64,000 nt of DNA, from positions 5,166,001-5,230,000 of the forward strand of contig JAGUCH010000006.1 of the NCBI GenBank assembly GCA_019096065.1, given 5' to 3'. The stretch's first letter is position 1; each line of letters opens with the position of its first letter. A program made the position numbers and the translations under genes. Shown here one piece after another: positions 17,417 to 29,500 of this stretch. The notes under the pieces are model-generated. The model worked only from the letters and a program-made list of their open reading frames with translations. It searched no databases and was not told where the DNA came from. This stretch comes from Paracyclopina nana. Taxonomy: Eukaryota > Arthropoda > Copepoda > Cyclopoida > Cyclopettidae.

Positions 17417-17505
17417 ATGTGGCCTGGCTACGCACCTCGTGCCCTTGGGCCCTCTGTGTTTCAATTCTCCGTGATTTTGCTCACCATCTCCACCACTGAT
17501 GTTTG
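17417..17505 (+). CDS. GluCl: GluCl exon 1: signal peptide
   Basis: The peptide starts [11 protein letters not shown] and has a hydrophobic core ([12 protein letters not shown]). It ends at donor GTAAGG with two bases left over (TG), which complete a Trp codon with the first base of exon 2. Two other candidate first exons upstream are in the wrong phase, which is why I chose this one. Confidence 0.7.
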
Positions 17506-20500
17506 GTAAGGCTTTCTCAATTCATTTTTCAAACCGGCTTTTGATACCTTACTCTTGGTACGGTGTAGTAGTGGAAGAAGAAGAAGCTCTTCTGTGATTT
17601 AGAAAGCTCATTTTTTTCGTCAACTGAGAGAACTCTGTGGATCATCTAGAAAACGGCTAGGAAAGGAAAAATGGCTACTAAGAGTGCAAAAGCAAGACTT
17701 AGCTTCCTAATAGTGGTTTTCATTTATGTTAGGATTCTCACAGGGCATTTGAGGCTAGTAAGAATGCATGTCTACTTCTCTTTGGCTAAAACTCGAAGAA
17801 AAATATGATATCTCTGTAAGAATAACGGAATTAAGAAGAAGGTATGGTTATTAGCTCAAGCTCTTGCTTTCAATCCATTTTTTAGGCGTCACACTTTTCC
17901 TGTTGAAGCCCCAAGATGGATAGATGGTCAAGGTCTTCTGTTTGAGTAGCGCTTGGTATACACTGAAGAAAGTTGACCAACTTTCCTGACCAACTCTTTT
18001 TATCTTGGGGAAACGGTTGATTTTGATGCAAAACCACTCGTTTTTTCCCAAAACTTGTGTTCTGCGGTAGCTGCGTTAAGTGCTCTGAAAATTCTACACG
18101 TGAATCTTTAATTAGACACAACAAGCTCGCAACACCTGCTCCCTCACAAGTTAGGCTAATTTATTTCCAAAATTAACTTTTCTCGGTTAGCGTTCATGAA
18201 TATTAATTGTGCCATGTCGCATGCTTTTAGCATATGCGTTCTCGTGATACTAGAAATGACTTCTGTCAAATGGTTCATTTTGAAAACTTTTTTCCCGTGA
18301 AAAGCTGTATAGAGAATAACTTTATGTAGCAAAGCTAAATGGGTAGTTTGGCCTTGGATAGCTTGCTTTTCTGAAAGTTAATTCTTTGCCCCTCTTTTGG
18401 CTGGATCTGTGTAAGACTTGATGAAATTGCTTTCTTTGTGTTGCCACCAATGTATTGGAGTGTATCGAGTGCCAAAAGCCATATTATCAGCTTTTTGGCC
18501 ATGGCTAAGATCTGAGTAATGTTAACATTGCCCAGCAATAGCATCAGATGGCCAATGATGGATATGAGACCACAAGTATGATAATCATCTCGATAAATGT
18601 ATGCGGATTAGGGAGCCATCATGCATATGTCTCCATGACATCCATTCATCATCGCGGATTTTATGCCTCAAAATAGGCTTTTTCTTCACACTTCATGTAG
18701 CAACCAAATACTTCATGAAAATAGACTTTTCCTTTGATAAAAAATCATGAATCAACTCATAACTGGTGTATTCTGAAGTAAGAAGCGCTTTCATGTCAAT
18801 TTTTGATTCCATTGATCGAAAAAAAATCCCTTCTTTGCCAGCTGATTAATTTAGAAAGTTTCGATTGAAGCCTCCTATACAAAGATGTCAATCATGTGAC
18901 TTTTGTTCAATTTGATTCCACTGGTAGACAACCGAGGTTGCGTGCGGAGCTCAGTTCAAAAAGCAATCTGGATATACTATTCAACCCTTTATTCATGCAA
19001 ATTCATAGGAAATCGATGGCATTGACTGAGGAGATATTGACATAGATTCTTTTGAAAGGAGGCTTTTTGCTTCGCATCTGAATTGCCGTGCTACAGAAAA
19101 TGTGTTATTTTGAAAAAAAAGTTGGCCATGTTTTCCGCTAGATGGCGCTGCAACTGTTGCCCTTAACGCTGCTCAGCAATCGATCAAATATGTACCCTGC
19201 ATTTTTTCAATAAATGCACGTTCCCTTCTGGCATAATGCAATCTAATACTGCTGATTAGTTTCTCACGTGGTGTGACTGTTGGACTTTTTTCCACTTGCC
19301 ATGTTATTTGGTTTTTGCTCCGAATTCCTCAAAAATCATTGCGGTTACCGACCAGTTCAGCAATTTTAGGAGCTTATGGGCAAGAAATGATCCAGTGACT
19401 CTATTTTTCTTTTCATCTATTTTTCAGAATATTTTTTGCACAAAACTGTTGGTAACACGTCAGTAACATAAAAGCTTTTTTTTAGCACACGCATTGAAGA
19501 AACCAAAGGTCTTTAGAGCCCAGAGACACCTGTCGCCATCATCAAAAGAACTTTTCCCTTCTTTTGAAAAGCTGCTAGGTTGGATAAGGGTTGAGGAGCC
19601 AAGAGTGCTTTCTTTTTCTCTATAGATGATCAAGCTTACTTAAGGATTCTTTGGAGGTCGCCAGAGCTCTAATTGTTGGCTTGCAAGGAAACTCCCAGCA
19701 GTTTCCGTTTCCGGATGATGCTGTTCTGCTTCAAACTCTAAACTTTGCTCGCGTTTTTTCTCCTGCATTCGCTAGAAATGACCGCAGTCTAGCACTGGGA
19801 GGTTGAGCACACAGAGAGTATCTTTTTCTGACTTCCACTGGGACTCGAACCATGAGCTGGAGGGGCATAAAAATACTCTTCATTTTGAATCTCATTGCTT
19901 TTATGTGGACTTGAGTTGTGTTTGCAGTTTTGATAACTAGGTAGAACCCCTTCTGAATCATATGTTATGGCCTCAGGGTGAAGGATCACTTTATTATGAT
20001 GCATAGCGTAGGTATATGCAAAAATCTGCATCGCTCTGTGGTTTTTCGAATCAGATTTGCATTTTGCTGACTACGCAGGCAAGCTAACTAGGCAGGAACA
20101 GTGGAAGAGCAAAGTAGTGATATAGGATGAAGCCTCCTCAAAGGTGACATCTTGTAACGAAATATGATTAATCTTATAGCACTACTTAATTAGAAAGCTC
20201 TCATCAAAGAAGCTACTAGCTAAGCATCTGAAGTACTACTACTACTACATACTAAACCATTTCTTCCAATTTCGGTACAAAATTGATGTTTGACAGCAAT
20301 AAAAAAGATTGTTTATCAGTAAATGGGCTCAATGGTCCCATAGGACCGTTTCCTCGGAGCAGCTGGTGCTCGTATGCTACAAACTACCACATATAGGTAG
20401 ATTTCTTCAACATGCGCAATGCTCGCAGCTATTCTTTGATGCAGTACAACTATCAAGCAGTAATGGTGAATGCATCCCAAACCTAAGACTTTCTCTTAGT

Positions 20501-23500
20501 ATGCTTGAATGACTCTGGCCTTTTACGTTGCTGCCTGGCTTGCTTCACAGGCGACAGTCCGAGAAAGCCTCACATCTATTCTGGTAGGTCAGAGCCCAAT
20601 TATGCCTGTCTCTTTGCTGTGATTTGTCTATTTGCTCTCTGCTCCAACTGTCCGAGATGGCTAGCAGTGATTTTATCTTACATGCAGTAAAAGGCTGCTA
20701 AAGTGTAATATTCTATGTTTGCTCAGCTGAAAGGGAAAAAGGAGGCCTGAAAGGTTATGACGAGAAAAGGGAACCCAATTTACTCAGAAATAACAAGAAT
20801 GTATTGGACAATTTAGGAAGATATTGGTGTTGAGAAAAATTGCCCCTTGAGGCTAGTGTCGAGGCAAGAGGTGACTGTATATCAATTGTAGCATTTTTGA
20901 GATGATCCAGCTTATATAGCTGCGAAGGCCAGGAATTGCCAGAGGTTTTGGCCAAAAAGCTGTCACTTTTATATGGGGATAAGAACTACACCACTGTATA
21001 CAGCTGCTCATGATTTAGGACAGCTATGGCCTGCAAAGCAAAACTGGATGGCTCTATCCTTTTTGGCTTGATTAGTTTGCTGCCACTTCTCCTTTTCAAG
21101 CAAAAAGGGAGCGAAAAAGTTGTTGTCGGAGGGATCATTTTGACACCTGGGAAAGTTGAACTTAGTCAACTTGTCTACTAAATCAATTTTCCACTCGAAT
21201 AAGTAAATTGAAATGGGAGTATTTTCCTGGGGTCAAACATTACTTTTGCTGAAGTTGCATTTTTTGAATCCATTCATTGAAGTGAGCCTATTTCTAATTT
21301 CATTTTTTTGTTGGAATTGGTTGCCACAAAAAAACCAACCTCGTTTCCACATGGAACGTCCTTTAGTCTTCATTTCGTGCTCAAGCAAAAAAGCCATTCC
21401 TGTTGATGTCAAAATTGGATTAATGTTTGATCCAATTGCTTGAGGAAAGTAAAGGGACCTTTCTCGGAAAAAAGAGTATAAGATAGATGACATTTTATTG
21501 CCCCTGTCTCTTCTGGTAATGTATTGCAGACCATTACTCGGCCCCTTATCTCAAAAAAGTAGTCAGGACAATGTTGGACCGACTTTAAACCCCTTTTATT
21601 GCCTAAAAGCTGAGGTGATTATCTTCGCTAAAATAGAACAAGCAAGCAAGAGCTTGGAGTAGTACCTATGTATTCTAAGTGCTGCACTATATTACTGAGT
21701 GTTTTAAAGGATTGAGTGTACTACTAAGCATATAGAGATGACCTCCACGACTTAATCGGTCCCTGCTGAGCCTGCTATTTCCATTGCGATATATCTGAGC
21801 TGGGCTGCTTGTGTGTGCATTGCAACCATGCTCGGCCCTAAGGCCATGCAGGAAGTTCTGCCTAGCTTCCATTTATATGCTACCCTAAGGGGATATTGCG
21901 CTAGTTTTTCCAAATTCTTTAGCCAACTACAAACGAAAGGCTTCTGGGCTCCTGCTCCTTCTTCTGGGGTGAAATATATCTGCACCTGGAAGCTAAGGTC
22001 TCCTCTCCTCAAGGCCAATTATTGGCCTTTGACTAACTTGATCATCAAAGAAGGATGTGCACTGCTTGATTCCTCTAGTCGACTCATTGAGCTTTCTCCT
22101 TTCCACTTTGATGGCTCCTCATTTTATCGATGAGATTTTTAGAGATTTCCTTGCAGGCATTTCTTAGGTCAGAAAGAAGATATGAAATAACGTAAGCAAA
22201 TACTGCCTTAGTGTCGCGCAATAGTACTATGTTGATTTTTTTGTTGTGAAAAATGTCACCAAAACTAAACTCTTGAACTAGGATGACAGCAGCCAAGAAA
22301 AGTTGGAGACTCGAGTCAAGGACAAGGAGTGTGAGTGTAGTAGCATTCAGAATACTAAATCTACTCTTTCTGACTTTTTAAAATTGTAAGTGCAGTTGGA
22401 CTGGGTGTCTCTTACGAAAATCACCTTTTTGTGCTGTGGCCTCTGTCACATATTAATGCCATCACCCTGTATGAAAAAGGCCTTTTTTGAAGGCCAAAAA
22501 GAAGAGTGCGGAAATGGCTACTGAGCGTCTCGCGTTATGATGACTCAGTGCAGATCATTTATCACAAGATATGGCTTGGAAATGTTCATACAATATACAC
22601 TAGTTTTTTGTGAAAGCATCTTTTTTCAAGCATATAGTGAATTGAAAGCCTGCTGCCTGCAAAGTGTTGTAGTGTATAAAGCAGGCTTAATCTACTGCTT
22701 GGCTATCTAGCAGTAAAAACGAAAGACGCAGTGCTAGATTGAGTCCAGCTGTAGCAGGACAGAAACACTTAACTAAATGCCAGAAATGCCCATTGGCCAT
22801 GGAAAGGGTAATTTGGCCGGAAAAAAAGAGTTGCTTATCAGCGAGCCACCATATTTCCCGTATACTTTGCACCAAAACCTCTCTCTCCTGTGTATTAGCT
22901 GTTGCACTCATTTTCCAGGGATTGCAGGTTATCTCATGTTATGTTCCTAGTGTCTGTGGGAATTGGCTATTCAGCAGATATAGCTGTGAACAAGTTCATA
23001 ATGAGCCCGTAATGCCCTGCTAGCTTTGATGAGACTGCAAATCTACTAGACATCAAAGAAAGTGCTGCTGACTGTATAATTCATATGATCATTTATTTTG
23101 CAGGTGTATGTTTGGCACCAACCGCTTTGGCAAACCTGAGATAAATTATCGATTTGAGGAAAAGAAAATCCTAGACAGTGTCCTCGGACCTGAGGTGTAT
23201 GACAAGCGAATCCGGCCGAGTGGTCTTAACAGTACAGGTAACCTTCGCGTGATCTGGTGCCATAAAATATACGGAAAAGCTCTATTCATTGTAGCCTTGG
23301 TGGTGCACGTTGTTGTCCGACTTATCATTTGTTATGCATGCCAATAATTATGTGTCTCACACATAACAATGTGCTGGCAATTAAAAAAATGCACCGCACT
23401 GCCAAAAAAGAGAATTTGCTAAAATGTATGGTAAAAAGGTAGTTCACTGCCTTATATGCCATAGGTATGAAATGTGTGCAAAATATTGGAAGAGCTTCTC

Positions 23501-26500
23501 ACTTTCTATGCAAGATAAGTGGCCATAAATGTAGAAAAAGGCAATCTCGCTAACAAGCTGTGAGAATCCTGGCATAAAAAAGAATTACGACTTTTACCCG
23601 TCTCGCAAAAAAGTAATGTATAGCTGCTTTTTTGGCTGTTTTGGTGAATATTCAATTTTACCCGTTGTTCGCACGTTTCCTCTCTTCCCAAAACTGGTAA
23701 ACCAGGCTACAATTTCTCGAATAGAATTCTAAACTAGCAGCTGGGGAACTTGAACTTTTGTTATCAGTAGTCGAACCTCGTCTCGTCCAAGTAGGAAAAA
23801 AAGTTTTCTCAACTTCATTACGAAGCTGGCAGAACACAGACGAAAAAATGCTCGATTTCCCAGGAATTCTCACTTTTAACAAGTTGGGGGTTTAGGGGAT
23901 TCAACTATATGAAATAGTATCGTATGCCTCAAAGGGAACATAATTTTGCTGAAAGTCACTTTTTAAGCCTTTGCTAATTGGTTTCTACAGAAACTTTTTT
24001 CCTTTCTAGCTTGGTCCAAATCATCTGCTTTCTTTTTTTCAATTTTATGAAGTCTGGTAGATTTCAGTACTAGCGATTATGACAAAAAATGAAGGAACGT
24101 TATTAACATTCTGGCTATGTTTTGTCCATGCAATGCGAGACAAATGGGAGAGTTCGTTTTGAATTTAAATCTGATGTTGCTGTGTGCTGCAATCTCTCTT
24201 TATTGCCATATAATGTTAAATCATGCGTTTCTGGCTTCAAACTTTCTTCGTAAATTCTCCCCTTGGCGCGGCCACTGAGATCACAGCAGCAGAAAATGAA
24301 ATTCAGCTGAAAAACAAAAAATGCATCAACACGAGTTGTGCGCATGCGCGAACTGCGCGCACCGGTCAAAACATTTTCGGCAGCCGCCGCGCTGTGAGTT
24401 GGCGTTTTGCATCGATTTTAGCCATTTCGAAATCTGCTGACTTTTATGGCTTTGGCTTGTAAAAGGCCACACTAAAAGTGCTATGAAACTGTGCTCGGAT
24501 TCTGGTTCTGTCTGTGCATCTGTGTAGTAACCCGCGAGATGAAAGTTGTGAAGCTTTTTGCCTACTTTTGCACTCAAGCCCTGGCAAAAAGTTGAGACAA
24601 AAACGAGAGCAATATATGATTTTGGGCTTCTTTCCAGATGCTGCCACCTTGGTGGACGTCAACATTTTTGTCCGGAGCTTCTCCAGCATAGATGACGTGA
24701 AAATGGTAAGTTCTCAAAGAAGCAAAACTTTTATGCAAGCTGAGAAAGCAAGACATCAAAAGATGTGATCTTTCAAATTCGAGATCTTTCAAAATATGCT
24801 CATTCGTGATCAGGAACATCAAAATGATGGCGGCCATGCTTGATGGTGCAATGCACCATTTTCATTACATAAATATCCATTTCTCTCAGGTCTAGATGTA
24901 GCTAGCATAAGTGCAATCCCCACCAGAGCAAAGAAAGAGGCAATGCTGCTCGTAAAAAGCTAGCATACTGCTTTCTCCCTCCCACGTGGCTGTGATTTCG
25001 TAATTGAAAAACTCGCCATACTTAGTATATGGGTGCATTTGACGTTACTACTGCGATGAGCATGTAATAAATTATGAGTCAATAATGGCAGCTGATCCTG
25101 ACACTCAATTATTGACTAGCAATCGCACATGTTTTCTTGACATGGGCATTTTTGAGAGCGTAATTGCACTTTAATGGCATTATACGGCCGTGGCCTAAAT
25201 AAAACAGCACAGTGCGTCAAAATTCCCCTCGTCTTGGATCTCAAGTTTTGTTGGGAGGGAAATTCAAGCTTTATGTCTGCTGTCACACAAAGTTGAGATA
25301 GTATCTCAACATATTGTACGTTGATGCTTAAACCTCGTTCATTCTTCCAGGAATACAGTTTTCAAATCACTCTTCGCCAGCAGTGGAACGACGGAAGGTT
25401 GAGCTTCAAAAACAGAATCTTTGGCATGGAAGGTAGGAGGATTTTTAATTAAGCCCCCAATTAGCTGAAGGCTATTGAAATATTATTGGGGGAAGACGAA
25501 CTTCCTACATTTAGTAAGCTCCTTATGGTACCTCAAGAAAATGCATTTCTTTGCATATTTTACCCCGCACCTATCGAGATAAAAACTTGGAAATGTCGAT
25601 GCAATTTCTCCATTCTTTCCATTTGATGAAGGGCCTTTCTCATCCCAGCAGTGGTCTTTTCGCATCTTGCGGTTGTTCTACGTCGGTCTGGTTGGATATT
25701 TCGCAGAATACTCCTAAGTTTCTGCTGCAGCTTTGCATCTCATTGAGTTGAAGCTCTTGTCAGCTGCTATCTGTTTGACTGCATCATGGCAAACCTCTTT
25801 GCCCACTGAATCAATTAGTTATGTGCCTGCCTTACTTTTGCTGTTGGTCCCTAATTAAATATGCACTTACAGTACACATTAAATGCTGTACTACGTACGT
25901 GAAGTTAAGTAGATACAGGTAGCTTTCAGCCTCTTTTGAAGCAACACTTTTCAAATGCTAATAAGTTGCAGGGATGATGATGATGATGCCAAGTTGATGG
26001 CTGCTACCTAAAAGTAGCTCAAGTTTTTGCAGATACATTACACATTTGCCTAAAGATACTACCATGCACTAACTATGCTCTTTCTGAGAATTTCACATAT
26101 TAAGGCATACAATACGTATATGGCATTTTTGAGAGACAGACATCTTTGAAGGAAGTAGTAGCTAAACTCAATTTTTTCCAAGGTCTTCTCTGAATCTCCT
26201 TCATCATACCAAGGAGAGAAGAGAAAAGCAAACACAGAGGACGGATGCGAGATGCGCGAAAAGACCTTTGCACACTGGGCCAAAGACGAGAGAGGCCGTT
26301 AATCAAATAAAAAAGGATGGGGGGAAATTGCATCGATATTGAATATACTTTTTGCCACGATCTAATGGAAAAACTTACTATTACCCCGAAAGAAGGAAAA
26401 GCCTTCAAAATCTTGCGTGAAAAAGTATCACAATTTCGTGCATTCTTCTATCTTTTGTGCTTTATCACTTGTTTCCCTTTCAATTTAATAGTATGCAAAA

Positions 26501-29500
26501 ACAGCTTTTCATTGAATATGGACTTTTTAGTTGGATAATTGGATTTTTGTGATTTTCGACTTTTTCTAAGGCATGATTTAGAGATTAGTGAACGTTTCAG
26601 CCTCAACTTTTCAACTAAAGTGAATCAGACTCTGCGTAGATATCGCCTAAAAGCAATTTTCGCTGTAAGTAGTGCAACATGACTCAGGTTTCTCAAGTTG
26701 TGTTCGAAAGTTTTTCCCTCTCTTTCCAAGGAGATGTAGTATTTTGGCCAAAACGTGACATGGCATGACACTAACAAGGGGACTCTTTTTCGGAGAGAAA
26801 AACTTAGAATGGACCTGGACATGGTCAATACTTTTTAGTCTGACGAGCGGCCATTTTTTGCAACACCTGCACGTAGTTAAGCCTAACTCTGATCATCTTC
26901 ATTTTTTTGCTCATTTCTCTGCTATAAAACCAGGGCCTTCTACCATAATCAAATTGTACCATTAGATCCCTTTTTGTGCCAATGCCAGCTGCTGGTTTGA
27001 TAGAAAACCACAAAAACACTTTGCCTAGATTGCTTTGCTGGAAGACAAATGAAATCCACGCGAAATGTGTCGAATCAAAGTCACAAGGAAGGAAAAGTCA
27101 GCTTTCTATTTTCGAGCCTTGGCTACTTTTTCATTTGGCCAAGTTTTCAATTAGGAGCACTTCCAGCCACGATCATCGATCAAGTTTTCGTACAATGGAA
27201 CTCCTCAGCTGGTAATGGTGGCCATGATCAAAAGACCTACATTACTTTACATATAGGAGATACTTCCTCATGCCTTTTTTGCATAGCTCGCAAATTTCCC
27301 CCTCTTCCACTACAACAAAAGCCTGATACACATAACAGACAAGCATGGTTTTGCAGGAGCTCAAAATTGATCTTTGTGAGATTACCACCAGACCTGGACT
27401 ACATAGTGGAATATAGTGCACAGTGGCTTGCTTCTCTTTGAACATTTTCACAATAAAGTTCCTGATTGATGAGAAGTTCGGGGGGAAATCTCCTTTTCAA
27501 TTCGGAGTGAAAAGGCCTTCATTAAGTATTCTAGCTCTTGTGGGCATGATCTGGAGCTTGATGGTTGTATCAGCAAGAAAAATGCATAATTTTGCATAGT
27601 GGTTGCATGCAGCAACCTCATCCCCAGATGGTGTTTAATGCATTCATTTACTTTTTACCAAAATGGTAAAGCTATAACTAGTTGTTTACCTGGTACACTC
27701 TTGTTTACCATCATGTCTTCATCATCAACCAAAGGATTTGACAATTTATGAAATCCCTCCAGAAATGCATTTTGCACAACAGCAGCCATATTTTGTCATA
27801 AGGCAATGAAGGACGACATGAAACGCTGCCATTTCAAAAATAGTACCACTTCTGCTGCAGCTATCATGAGCAATTTATCTGGCATAAATTGCTGAGAGAA
27901 ATCTTTTGTGAGCAAGAAAAGATGGATGGTTCTTTTTTTAGGAGCCATTCCTTTTATTATGCAGCTCTGATGTCAAGATTCGAGAAAAAGCAGCAGGCCC
28001 ACCAACTGCCATACAAGTACTTAATGCTAGATTGCTTTCAATATTGAGCTTGAAAAAAGCCTTGTTTTGCTCTCTTTATGATAAGAGCAAATAGCATTAA
28101 TGATGCACTAAGCAACTTTTGAGAGCTGAGCTGAAGTAAGCTCCTTACCTCAAAATACTACGACTTTTATTCCCCTCACTAATTACAGCATTATTTGAGA
28201 TTACAAAGGAGAGGCAAATTGTGCAGCAGTACTCTCTATCTTATTTGGACCAAAATTGGAGCCAGCTTCAGTATTTTCGGTGGTGAAGGTGAAAGCTAGA
28301 AGTGCTACGGTAGCTTTTGGGCTTTGATTAACGATGCAGCAGTACGAGTGATGGATCCTTCTGGCCATCGAATCCATATTCGAGTCCAAAATAACAGGCG
28401 AAAGTAGGAAATGTTTCAGGTGCCCACTTTTCATGGTTGAATGAAGGTCCCTTTTTTATCATCTTCCCCCCCTTTTCTTTTGTCATTTCTACTGGTTTTG
28501 GGGAGTTTGGTTGCCAACATCCGTCGTGTCACAATGACCAATGGTTCGAAGCCTTGAGACCGACTTTCTCATCCATTAACCTTAGCACAGTGGCCAGCTC
28601 AGGGGGAAAATCAAAGTTGTTTCAAAATCCTACCTTTCAAAATTAAAATCAATTTTAGCCTCATTTTTTGCTTTAATGGACTAGTGAAGTCACTTTGCCT
28701 GTTTGGTAAAAACTCTGCGAAGCAGTGTGGTATTTTTTATTCTCTTTGTGTACATAGCATGTATGGATGGGTTTTCAAAAGAATTTAAATGTAGTGCTGC
28801 TGTAGTAGTGGAACTGAGCCCAGTGTAGTAGCTCTTCTGTCAGAATATTAGCTTTGCTGCAGAAGCAGCACAAGAGAGCCTTGTGAAAGTTGGATATATT
28901 CCTATTATTCCTAGCTTCAAGGCTTTCGAGACAGATTGATTTTTTCTGAGAGTGAGCAGTATTCAGCTTGATTTATGCAGTCTTTACTAGGATGCAATGC
29001 TCAACTCGAAAGTTTCAGCTGATGCAGAGTTACTGTTAGTAAACAGGGAAAACCACGTAGCCTTAACCCACCAACAGCTCCCCTGGGGTTTGGTGGCTGT
29101 GACAGGAATTGGAAATATTTGATATTTATCTGCCAGAACATGATGGCGAGAGCCATAAAAATTTAGTAGCGTTGTGCTTGTCCTACATTTGGCTGAACAT
29201 GCCATTTTTGCCTGTCATTTTACTAGGAGTGTCACATCAAAAAAGGAAGGGCTTCTTGAAAGAAAAGATGGCCTAATGCGAGTTGTAGACAGCAAAAAAT
29301 TGAGCTTTTTACCAGCTCCTGTCCCATTTGGAAAAAGAAAAATTGGCCACCTTTTAAAGCTTATGGCCCAACTGAAGTGAGAAAACGCAAAAGGTAACAA
29401 AGTTGTCTACTTGTCAAAAAAAGCGAGTGGAAACATTTGGAGAATTTTCCATGGCAACAATTTAGAAAAATAGCTTTGCAGGGGTTTCATACTTGCATCT

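Noticed and set aside
16561-23237. The signal-peptide exon at 16561 as the first exon of the chloride channel
   Set aside because: It ends in phase 1, while exon 2 needs a phase-2 partner; joining them gives an early stop. The exon at 17417-17505 fits exactly.
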